Part shown: one piece after another, positions 44,701 through 54,182 of the stretch
How positions within the stretch are numbered: position 1 is the first letter of the stretch
How the letters are laid out: each line of letters opens with the position of its first letter
Source: Polytrichum commune
Lineage: Eukaryota > Streptophyta > Polytrichopsida > Polytrichales > Polytrichaceae
Assembly: GCA_950295325.1 (NCBI GenBank)
Contig: OX485807.1
Coordinates: forward strand, 7,837,001 to 7,901,000
Direction of reading: 5' to 3'
Length of the DNA stretch: 64,000 bases
The notes under the pieces: generated by a model
The model's input: only the letters and a program-made list of their open reading frames with translations
What the model was told of the DNA's origin: nothing
Database searches by the model: none
Position numbers and translations under genes: made by a program

Positions 44701-47167
44701 TCTGAGCCTCTAGGTTTGGCTGCATATATTGAGGAATGCAGGATCGCGCTTTGGGACCATGCATTTGTCTCGGTGTTTCGCAGTCACGACTGCTTTAAGA
44801 AAATTGATGATTTCCAGGGATACAAGGGAACGGACTTGTTGTGAGAAGAGTCCTCTTCAGGTGTTTGCTCTGTTTGCCTTTCATGCTTTGATTTCATACT
44901 TCTATTTCCCTCTTTATAAATACCAAATGTTTCATGTTCTTATGGCCATCATTATTTTCCAGGTTCTTCAAGTTTGAGCTCCTTCCAAAGAAAGCGATTC
45001 TCAAAGAGGACTTGCCGCTCTTCTTGAGTACTTGGTTGAACCGGTCCAACGCTGCATGCATGTTCACATCTGCCCAGCAGAGGACATGGACGACTTCACA
45101 CCTTGCTTCTGGCGCGTGGTATCTCGATTGTGCTACACATTACACCCCACCTTTTGAGATGGAATTGAGGAAATCACGCGAGGCTATTGGAGAGTCTGGA
45201 GAGGAGATGCAGGACTTGAAGGGCATCAAGGATGACAACGACATGGCTAAGGCACTGAAGAGGCGGATTGAAGAGGACCGCAAGAAAGCCCTCAAGGTGA
45301 AGGAGGCAGAAGAAAAAGCTCACCTGAAGGAGTTGGAGAGGCAGCAGAAAGCAGCTGCAAAATCGACAAAGAAAGGCAAGAAGAAGGTGTCAACTCCTGT
45401 AGAGGTAGAAATGATAAGTCATGTGCAGCCTAGTCCAACCGTGGACTCTGGTTCCCAGATTCGCTCAGTTTCAGCTAGGGGTACTAAGAGGGACACCTCA
45501 TATGAGCTCTTTTCCCAGTTGCCGGTTGTTGATCTCACAGAGGAGGCCAATTGCATGAATGATGAGTTCATTCTTAATTCATCATTGTTTGAGGTCCTTG
45601 GCGGTGAATCGGGCAGTTTATCGCCCCTCTATGATGACCTCAAAGCTTTTATTTCTAAGGTATCTTTATTGTCATTTGCCCATCTGATGTGGTTATGTTT
45701 TGCAACTGGTAGTGTTTAGTTCTCCATTTCTGTTTGCTTTTGAAATTGTTATGTTTCTTACATGCATTGAATTGCTCATTTAGCAGCATTCATCTGATAA
45801 AAGGCGTGCGCACAAAGGATCTTCTGGAAACCACCCTTGTGTGGATTTGATCCTTGTGGACCAACCAGAAGGTCTCCCAGTTCCAGGTATTTCGAACCCT
45901 ATTTCATCTGTGCCCTTATGGAACCAGGATTCTAAGGAATGGCTGGAGCCCATTTTTGATTTTGCCGACCAACACCTCCAGGATGGTGGTGCACTCATCA
46001 TCATTCATCCTTTTCGATTGAGCACAAAGTCAAACATACTCGGATACTGCAAGTCCTACGGATTTGAAATCCGCAAGGAGTGGTGGGGGATGAACCGTCT
46101 GCATTTGACATCGGCAGTACATCCGACATCCACTGTAAGTTCAAAACTATGTCTTGTGTTCTGATTCGGCTTTGACATTAAGGATCTTCACACATGATTT
46201 GATTATCCATGGACATTGTCATTCTTGTCTAATATTGTTGTTCGAATGCCAAACCATGAGATTTGGCATCTGTTTGGCGGTGAGGAGTCTTTCAGGGGTT
46301 CCCAATTCTACATTTTCTTTTCAGCCAATTCCTGCTCTTGACCACCACGGAGTAGACGTTGCCAGAGATGACATCCTCATGAACCTGGTCACGAAAGATG
46401 ATCAGCTCATGAATGGCAATTTGCCTTGGCGAGGCCCTCGGGAGAAGTCCGTCTTGCTCATGCAGATGCTTATAGAAGCGTCTACCTTTCCTAGGGATCT
46501 CGTGGTTGACTGCACTGCAGCCACTGGTTTGTTTTCTCAACCTAAATCCTACTCAGTCTCAGTTTATTTTCCTCAAGGTTTCAACTTAATTTTATTTGTA
46601 CATTCACTTAACACCTAAATCATCTTCACTTCTCTAGGGTCGTCCATACACGCTTGTTGCAATATCAACCGACATATTGTCGCGTTTGAGCCGGATGAGG
46701 AAATCTTCAAGGCCTTACTGGCACCCCTCATCCGGGCTTCACCTGCTCTTTCGCCACCTCACCCGGATCCACTCACCATCGTGGATGACATTGATGGCGA
46801 GGAAATTGAAGTTGAGCGGATCGTGAAGAAATCCCGATTCAGTAAGTAAGTCTAAACGTTCAAGTATGCATTTCTATTGAGATCATGTTGATTTATGTTA
46901 CTTCTTTTTGTTGTCACTTCTTATTTCGGCTTTCGTTTTGCAGGTGCGAGATCCTGATTTCTCCACAGCATCGACCTTTTTTTTTGTAGGCCGACATTTT
47001 TCCCAAGCCCTCCTAAACCCTTTGAGTTGCCTACATATGCCGAAGAAATCGCTTTTTGTTTTGCAACTGAGGGCATACGGAATCCCACTTCGCGCTCCCG
47101 TTCTTTGTCTCGTAGAGGCTTGAGTTTTCTAGATCTAGAAGTTGTTCAGTGTGATGAGGAGGAGTGA
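41734..47167 (+). pseudogene. MULE-2 ParB/methyltransferase-like gene (decayed)
   Basis: Ten exons match the MULE-1 copy (ends near 42,440; 42,715; 43,065; 43,392; 44,860; 45,659; 46,134; 46,526; 46,841; 47,167). It has an acidic N-terminus, a ParB-like domain (here frameshifted: DGNHRR has become DDNTDAK), helical segments, a Lys/Glu-rich coiled coil in exon 6 (about residues KALKRRIEEDRKKALKVKEA on) that MULE-1 lacks, then a methyltransferase-like fold. In that fold DLILVDQPEG stands at the DPPY motif, followed by LQDGGALIIIHPF, RKEWWGMNRLH, and VVDCTAATG with HIVAFEPDEEIF as the SAM-binding region. Damage: 2-nt and 1-nt deletions in exon 1, TAG at 42,206-42,208, a 1-nt loss in exon 5, acceptor AG to AA at 46,251-46,252, and a frameshift in the last exon. 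Confidence 0.85.
44008..44610. repeat. 137-bp tandem repeat within an intron
   Basis: Five imperfect copies containing GATTTCATGTGGGTTTAG, GTCCGAGACCACTATTTTGG and a G-run (GTTAGGGGGGG). They fill most of the intron before exon 5 of the MULE-2 ParB/MTase-like gene; the equivalent MULE-1 intron is short and lacks them. Confidence 0.9.
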
Positions 47168-47399
47168 ACGCATTCGTACACTTTTTCAATGATTGCTTGC
47201 GATTTGTTAGGCGAATGTTGTGTTGAATAAATGACCCTAAACCATTAGTGTCACCTCATGTAACTTGGCATTCAAGTGTGTTTTCTAATACCTCTACATG
47301 AGTATGTTCAACAATGATATGAGATGCACACCTATCTTACACAATGGTCTACAAGTTGACTAAAGTGTACACCAACGAAAAGTGTACCCTAAACCCAAC

Positions 47400-49116
47400 T
47401 TCAACTCTATTCTTCAATAAGACATAGAGGTTAACTAAAAAAGATAAAGAAATGTAGTTGTAAAAATATAGATCAAAACATGAAACAAAGACTAAGGAAA
47501 ACTAAACCGAACAACTAAACCAAAATATTAAAGATAATAAGTATAGAATATCAATACGATTTTTAGAATTACAAATAATAAGAAGATACACTGGAAGAAG
47601 AATGGAAGAATTAAAAAATGAGAATATAGATTGGAAGAAGAATGGAATAACCCAAAAAATGCTTGTGCATAAATTATGGACATCATCATATGTTTTATGT
47701 TCAAATCAAACATCAAACCCCAAGAAATTTGGGGCCATATCCAAAGTGGCCACTCCCGCATGACATATGAACCACTTGGCATGCCGAGACTCAACCTGAA
47801 ATCAATGATTTGAGGTCAAATTTATAGATTCAGGTTGAATGTAGCTAAGCATGAATCCTAAACATTGCATGCCCTCATTCAACCTGAAGCTATCAACTTG
47901 ACCTCAAATCAAACAACAAACCCCTAGGCCTTTGTCCAAAGTGGCCATATATGCCGAGACCGAACATGAAATCTAAGCCGTTGGGCATGTCGAGACCCAA
48001 ATTGAAACCAATGATTTGAGGTCAAATTTATAAATTCAGGTTGAATGTAGCTAAGCATGAAACCCAAACATGGCATGCATGCCTACATTCAACCGGAAAG
48101 CATAAACTTGACCTCAAATCAGACATAAAACCCCTAGGCCTTTTCCAAAGTGGCCATGCCGAGACCGAACATGAAATCTAAGAGACCCAAATTGAAACCA
48201 ATGATTTGATATCAAATTTATGGCTTCAGGTTGAAAGTAGCTAAGCATGAAACCCAAACATGGCATGCCTACATTCAACACAAAGCGATAAACTTGACCT
48301 CAAATCAGAAATAAAACCCCTAGGCCTTGTCCAAAGTGGCCATGCCGAGACCGAACATGAAATCTAAGAGACCCAAATTGAAACCAATGATTCGACTTCA
48401 AATTTATGGAGTCGGGTTGAATGTAGCTACACCCTTTAAACACAATCAGAATGTAGGGGCTCAAGCCATGAGGCCTCGGATCCGAGGCCTTGTCCAAGTG
48501 GGACTTAGTCCACCTCAAATGACAACCTGTAAGCATCCGAGACCCATTCCCAACCTACAAACCTTATACCCAATTTGAAATGATACCGCAGCCATGAGGC
48601 CTCGGATCAGAGGCCTTGTCCAAGTGGGACTTAGTCCACCTCAAATGACAACCTGTAACCATCCGAGACCCATTCCCAACCTACAAACCTTATACCCAAT
48701 CTGAAATGATACCGCAGCCATGAGGCCTCGGATCAGAGGCCTTGTCCAAGTGGGACTTAGTCCACCTCAAATGACAACCTGTAACCATCCGAGACCCATT
48801 CCCAACCTACAAACCTTATACCCAATCTGAAATGATACCGCAGCCATGAGGCCTCGGATCCGAGGCCTTCTCCAACTGGGATTTAGTCCACCTCAAATGA
48901 CAACTTGTAACCATCCGAGACCCATTCCCACTCTACAAACCTTATAAGAGAATCTGCAAGCAAATATAGTATAGGTTCCTCAACCATGGTTATAGGTTCC
49001 TCAACCACGGTTATAGGTTATTTTTGTCAAAAAAATTGTCAAAAAAAATTTCAACATTTAGCTCTACACCGCGGTCATAGGGCATGTTTCACCACACAAA
49101 ATTTCAATATTCTACA
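47400..49116. repeat. MULE-2 3' tail with repeats and the GAGGCCTCGG palindrome
   Basis: 47,400-47,800 matches 51,960-52,400 closely. Then come minisatellite-like blocks with TAGGCCTTGTCCAAAGTGGCC, and four 124-bp units (starting near 48,470, 48,594, 48,718 and 48,843). Each unit holds a palindrome copy: arm GAGGCCTCGG, centre AT, often with a damaged right arm (ATCAGAGG). No gene. Confidence 0.85.
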
Positions 49117-49160
49117 AAACTCACCGCTCACCGCTCACCGCTCGCAAAATAGCTTTTCCC
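49117..49160 (-). repeat. Right terminal inverted repeat of MULE-2
   Basis: ACCGCTC three times, then GCAAAATAGCTTTTCCC. It is the mirror of the left end, with the outermost ~7 bases less conserved. Confidence 0.92.
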
Positions 49161-49169
49161 ATTTGACAG

Positions 49170-51798
49170 ATGCATGGCTTCGGGAGGTATGTCCACTACT
49201 TCAATGCCCATTTTTCATTCATCAAGTAATTCATTAAACTCCATGATTCCAATATATTGCTCCATGGTTCACAGATTGCGCGTCACTATACTCTTAACTC
49301 AATTGCACCGGAGCTCAACTTAGAGAAGTTGCAGTTGATCGCTACTGTAAAAGCAACACCCGCTTCTAAAATCAAATGGTTGGAATATTTCAATTCCTCT
49401 GCATCAACCCGTGAGGCCCGCAAACTGCCAACCAAGCCCACCAACGAGGAGAAATTGCAGGCATTCCTATCCAAGGCATGTTTTTGGGAAGGAGTGAGTA
49501 CATAACCCCCTGTGTACCCTTTAGTTCTGTTTGACCTTATTTGAGCACTTTCATTACTTTGGCCTTTCTCTTGGTCTGCCTCACGCTTATTTCAATATAT
49601 GAATCGGTTTTGTTTTGATTCTTGTTCTCAGCCTTGCTCACTCTGTTTCTACAGATATCCGATCAGGCTTCCATTATCTTTGAAGACACTCTACGCCAAG
49701 ACAGACTGGCTATCAACTTTGATATACCTAGCGAGCCCTTGACCTTGGCTGCATACATCGAGGACTGTAGAATGAAATTATGGGACAATGCGTTTCCCAC
49801 CTTCTTCCGAGGGCAGGAGGCTTTTAACAAAACTCACGAATTTGAGGGCTTCAACGGAACTGACTTGATTGTGAGAAGAGTACTCTTTCGGTAAGATTTA
49901 TCCTTCTCCAACTAGAATTCTTATATTTGTCATATTGATTTGGTTGTTCACATGACATGTATTTTGATTGCAAGGTATATAACGATGAGGTTTTTTTTAA
50001 CCCGCAGGTATTTCAAGTACGAGCTCCTTGCAAAAGGAGCAATAACAAAAGAAGATCTCCCAATATTTCTCTCTACATGGCTTGATAGGTCGAACTCAAT
50101 GTGTATGAAAACTTCAGCACTTGCTTAAGTCGTTGACTTCTATCTGTTTTTGTATGTTATATGCGATTTCATTACATACACATCTCCTTCTCATGTATTT
50201 GATCTCGAAGTCAAGTAATTGATTCACATTAATTCAGAACGGTGTCAAGTTAGAATGTGTGCAGTCTTTGATTTTCTTGTCAGAGTTTTGATAAATTTAT
50301 TTTCATGCGCAGCACTCAAGTGACAAAGGCCGACGCTACAAGGGATCTGCTGCGGAAGCACCCTATGTGGACTTGATTCTTGCAGATCTTCCAGAGGGCC
50401 TTCCTGTTCTAGGAATTTCGAATCCACCTTCGTCTATTCCCGCCTGGAACATAAAACCTGAGGATTGGTTTCAAACAATCTTTGATTTCGCAGACCATCA
50501 CCTCCAAGACGATGGGGCGATAATTTTGTTCCATCCTTTTCGAATGTCTACAAAGTCAATCATTCTTGGGTACTGTTCCACGTATGGATTTGTTGTTCGC
50601 AAGGAGTGGTGGGGGATGAACAAGCTTCACCTGACGTCCCCAATTAATCCAGTCTTGACTATGAGTTTATTTTATGATATGACTTATTGCTAATTTGATT
50701 GATAGCTATATCTTATGTTATTAATCTTGTGAAACTAATCTTCCATTTCATTTGCTGGAATGTGCTTAATGATTTTTATCTTATTTCGTAAGTAAAGTAA
50801 TGAACTGTTTTTGTAATATGCAGACCATGAGGTTTGAAATAACTTTAGTTGTGAGGAGCATTCCGGAGGTGCGTGCTTCCAGATTTTGCTTTCAACACAT
50901 CCCTGCACTAGACCGTCACAGGGTTGATGTGGCACGGGATGACATCCTCCAGAACTTGGTGTCAAGGGAGGATCAGTTAATGGATGGATCCACCCCTTGG
51001 CATGGTCCTTGCGAAAAATCCCTCGCCCTTATACAGATGCTCATTCAGGCATCTTCTTCACCCGGGGATATTGTTCTAGACTGCTCTACAGCTACGGGTA
51101 CGTTGAACATCTCTTCATGTTTAAGTAAATAACCGTTGACCATTTCATGTTAATTAATTTTTATGTTGTTTGAGAACTGAACTTCATTGTTTTCTTATTT
51201 TGCAGGAGTTTCTATTCATGCGTGCCGCAATGTGAACCGTCACATTGCGGCATTAGAGGCTGACAAGGCAATTTTTGAAGCCTTGATCGCTCCTCTAATT
51301 CAATCTGCTTCGGCCATAGAAGTGAAATCAAGAGACGTTGTCATGTCAGAGGATCCAAATAGCGAAATCATTGTTGTTCAGAAGATCGTGAAGAAGTCAA
51401 GGTTTAGTAAGTGAGTATAGCTACTATTTCTACTACTAGTGATATATATTTTTATTTGCTTTCATATGAGGCGGTTTTATGACCATGTTGCCATTTGCAT
51501 TTGCAGAAGTGGTAATTTGAGATACCCTAGTCACCGCCCTTTTTTTTGTGACCCTAAGTTCTATCCAAGCCCTCCAAAGTCATGGCGGCTCCCTTCATAC
51601 GCAAATGACGTTGCCAATGAATTAGCGGAAGGTTCATATTGTACATTTAGACCTAAGGAGTTGATGCTAAGCGGTATAGAGTATGTTGATTTAGAAGCTG
51701 TTGAGTTTGAGGATGAAGGCTCTTCAGATGCAGATAGTACAGATTTTAAAGTCTCTGTAGCATTATCTGATAATTGTGATTTCGATTATATGTCTTAG
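49170..51798 (+). pseudogene. MULE-1 ParB/methyltransferase-like gene, 3' part
   Basis: Exon pieces 49,170-49,186; 49,275-49,493; 49,655-49,890; 50,008 to ~50,125; 50,313-50,660; 50,824-51,097; 51,206 to ~51,406; 51,507-51,798. They continue the reading of 32,054-33,323. The methyltransferase-like part reads DLILADLPEG (DPPY position), LQDDGAIILFHPF, RKEWWGMNKLH, and IVLDCSTATG + VSIHACRNVNRHIAALEADKAIF. The Lys/Glu-rich coiled-coil exon of the MULE-2 copy is missing: after SNSMCMKTSALA the frame stops. The donor after LTSPINPVLT is AT instead of GT (50,661-50,662). The C-terminus ends DFDYMS at 51,798. Apart from these breaks the reading is well conserved. Confidence 0.8.
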
Positions 51799-51959
51799 GT
51801 AGAATTTTGTGTCTTATTGCTTGCATAATAATATATTTTTGCATTTGATTGTTAATTGTCCGTTTAGTGCGGTAATCTTCATGGTTTTCCTTAGACAGTG
51901 AATTATATTTTGTAATGCCTTCCTACACTCTTACCCTAAACCCTCCTTGCACTCTATTA

Positions 51960-53050
51960 TTCAATAAGACATAGAGGTAAACTACCTCATTATCCACCAT
52001 AGCATCATGCATGTAACAAAATTCAAAACAAAACCCAAAAAAGATAAAGAAATGTAGTTGTAAAAATATAGATCAAAACATGAAACAAAGACTAAGGAAA
52101 ACTAAACCGAAAAACTAAACCACAAAATTAAAGATGATAAGTATAGAATATCAATACGATTTTTAGAATTACAAAAAATAAGAAGATAGACTGGAAGAGG
52201 AATGAAGAATAAAAAAATCAGAAGATAGAATGGAAGAAGAATGGAATAACCCAAAAAAGGCTTGTGCATAAAATATGGACATCATCCCATGTTTTTTGTT
52301 CAAATCAAACATCAAACCCCAAGAAATCCAAGGCCATATCCAAAGTGGCCACTCCCACATGAAATTTGAACCACTTGGCATGCCGAGACTCAACCTGAAA
52401 CCAATGATTTGATGTCAAATTTATGGAGTCAGGTTGAATGTAGCTAAGCATGAAACCCAAACATGGCATGCCCACATTCAACCGGAAACCATAAACTTTA
52501 ATTCACCCTAAACATAAAACCCCTAGGCCTTGTCCAAAGTGGCCATGCCGAGACCGAACATGAAATCTAAGCCGTTGGGTATGTCGAGACCCAAATTGAA
52601 ACCAATGATTCGATTTCAAATTTATTGAGTCAGGTTGAATGTAGCTAAACATGAAACCCAAACATGGCATGCCTACATTCAATCTGAAACCATAAACTTG
52701 ACCTCAAATCAAACAGCAAACCCCAAGGCCAACAGACCTCGGATCCGAGGCCTTCTGCAAAGTAGCCCCTCCACTTGAAATGCCGAGACCCACCCAGAAA
52801 CCACCAACTTTAAACACAATCAGAATTTAGGGGCTCAAGCCATGAGGCCTCGGGTCCGAGGCCTTCTCCCAGTGGGACTTCATCCACCTCAAATGACAAC
52901 CTGTAACCATCCGAGACCCATTCCCAACCTACAAACCTTATACCCAATCTGAAATGATACCGCAGCCATGAGGCCTCGGATCTGAGGCCTTCTCCCAATG
53001 GGACTTAATCCACCTCAAATGACAACCTATAACCATCCGAGACCCATTCC
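51960..53050. repeat. MULE-1 3' tail with palindromes
   Basis: Homologous to 47,400-48,950. Palindrome copies with the GAGGCCTCGG arm lie near 52,737, 52,845 and 52,970, each with one or two changes. The repeat unit is cut in mid-unit at 53,050 (ACCCATTCC), where different sequence begins. Confidence 0.85.
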
Positions 53051-53553
53051 CGGACGACACTTGTATGTGAGCGTAGATTTGGAGAGCGGAAAGCGTAGAG
53101 GAAATAAAAATAGTAAACTTGTCAGACTAAAATTAGGATATTTCAAAATAGCCAAGAATATACCAAGAATATTCCAGAATCTGACAATAATAGTAAAAAA
53201 TTGGACCTATTTCCGTGGGATGTATAGGTCATAAAATAAAATAAAAACCCTGAATTTGAAATGGTCTCATTAAGTTTGGAAACCGTGAGGTGGTTGAATT
53301 ATTAAAACCAAGGATGACTACAAGAAAAAATCAATGAAAATGGATTTTTTGAGATTGGTATAATTGAAGAATGAGTCAATCAAAATACAAAGGAATCAAA
53401 ATAATAAACTTGCTTGATTTTTATTCATCACTTTTTTCTTTGTCTTATATGTGAGTCTATTCTATAGCTTAGACTTTAGCAATTATCGTTTGTGGCCGAA
53501 TAGATTATAAATTGGACTCATACCCAACATCATTGTATATATAGTTGCACACA

Positions 53554-54021
53554 ATGGGAGATGAGAGAGACATGTTTGCTGGATTAGGATGGGATAAGGA
53601 AATTAGAAATCTAGCAGATCCTCATATTCCGGTTAATCCATCGCCGGAATTTCAGTTTGCTGCTGGAAATCGAAGTAGTGATGACTACGAGCTGACTCCA
53701 TTTTCGCAATCTACACAAGCATGGAGGTGGAGGGTACGGGAGGAGCAAAAAAAATATGAGAAAAAAGAAAACAGGCAGAAGGATGTGCCGGAGAAGGATG
53801 CTGATTTGGATGAAGACAAATCGAACGAAATGGAGGAGGAGGTGAAGGTGGAAGGGGAATCTTTGAAGTCTCTTTCATTTCGCGAACGGATGAGAGGAAT
53901 GACGCCACATCATCTTCCGCTGAAGGATCGAAAGAGAGATAAGACAGTTTCTTATATGGATTTGCTTCGACCGGGTCCACCTCCCTCGCAATCATCTAAG
54001 AAGTATGCAAAACAGAAATAG
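53554..54021 (+). CDS. Small acidic/basic protein of MULE-3
   Basis: A single open frame of 155 codons from ATG at 53,554 (MGDERDMFAGLGWDKEIRNL) to TAG at 54,019-54,021. The N-terminal half is mixed and folded-looking (EFQFAAGNRSSDDYELTPFSQSTQAWRWRV). The second half is Lys/Glu-rich and helical, then Arg/Lys-rich with RERMRGMTPHHLPLKDRKRD and a Pro/Ser-rich end. It converges tail to tail with the transposase 160 bp away. No family was recognised. The intact frame in decayed surroundings suggests it is real. Confidence 0.55.
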   Translation: MGDERDMFAGLGWDKEIRNLADPHIPVNPSPEFQFAAGNRSSDDYELTPFSQSTQAWRWRVREEQKKYEKKENRQKDVPEKDADLDEDKSNEMEEEVKVEGESLKSLSFRERMRGMTPHHLPLKDRKRDKTVSYMDLLRPGPPPSQSSKKYAKQK

Positions 54022-54182
54022 AGTTGATAGACATAGGAAGCATTGTAATACAAAATTTTGAAGCAAATAAAAATAATCATTGAAATTATACCTTTATTAT
54101 ATCAATCAATTATTGCTTCACAAGAGGTCCAGAAATGGATACATATATTATAGCCCAAAGTACTGCTAGGCTGAGATAAATC

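Larger units (their letters stand above)
33324..49160. mobile_element. MULE-2: complete 15.8-kb Mutator-like element
   Basis: The left end AGGACGAAGCTATTTTG is followed by three GAGCGGT units; the right end is the inverted copy (about 49,117-49,160). ATTTGACAG occurs directly on both sides (33,315-33,323 and 49,161-49,169), a 9-bp target duplication as is usual for Mutator-like elements. Content from left to right: a transposase gene (minus), a small minus-strand ORF, a small four-exon plus-strand gene, a ParB/MTase-like gene (plus), and a repeat tail with palindromes. Both large genes are decayed, so this copy is not autonomous. Confidence 0.92.
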
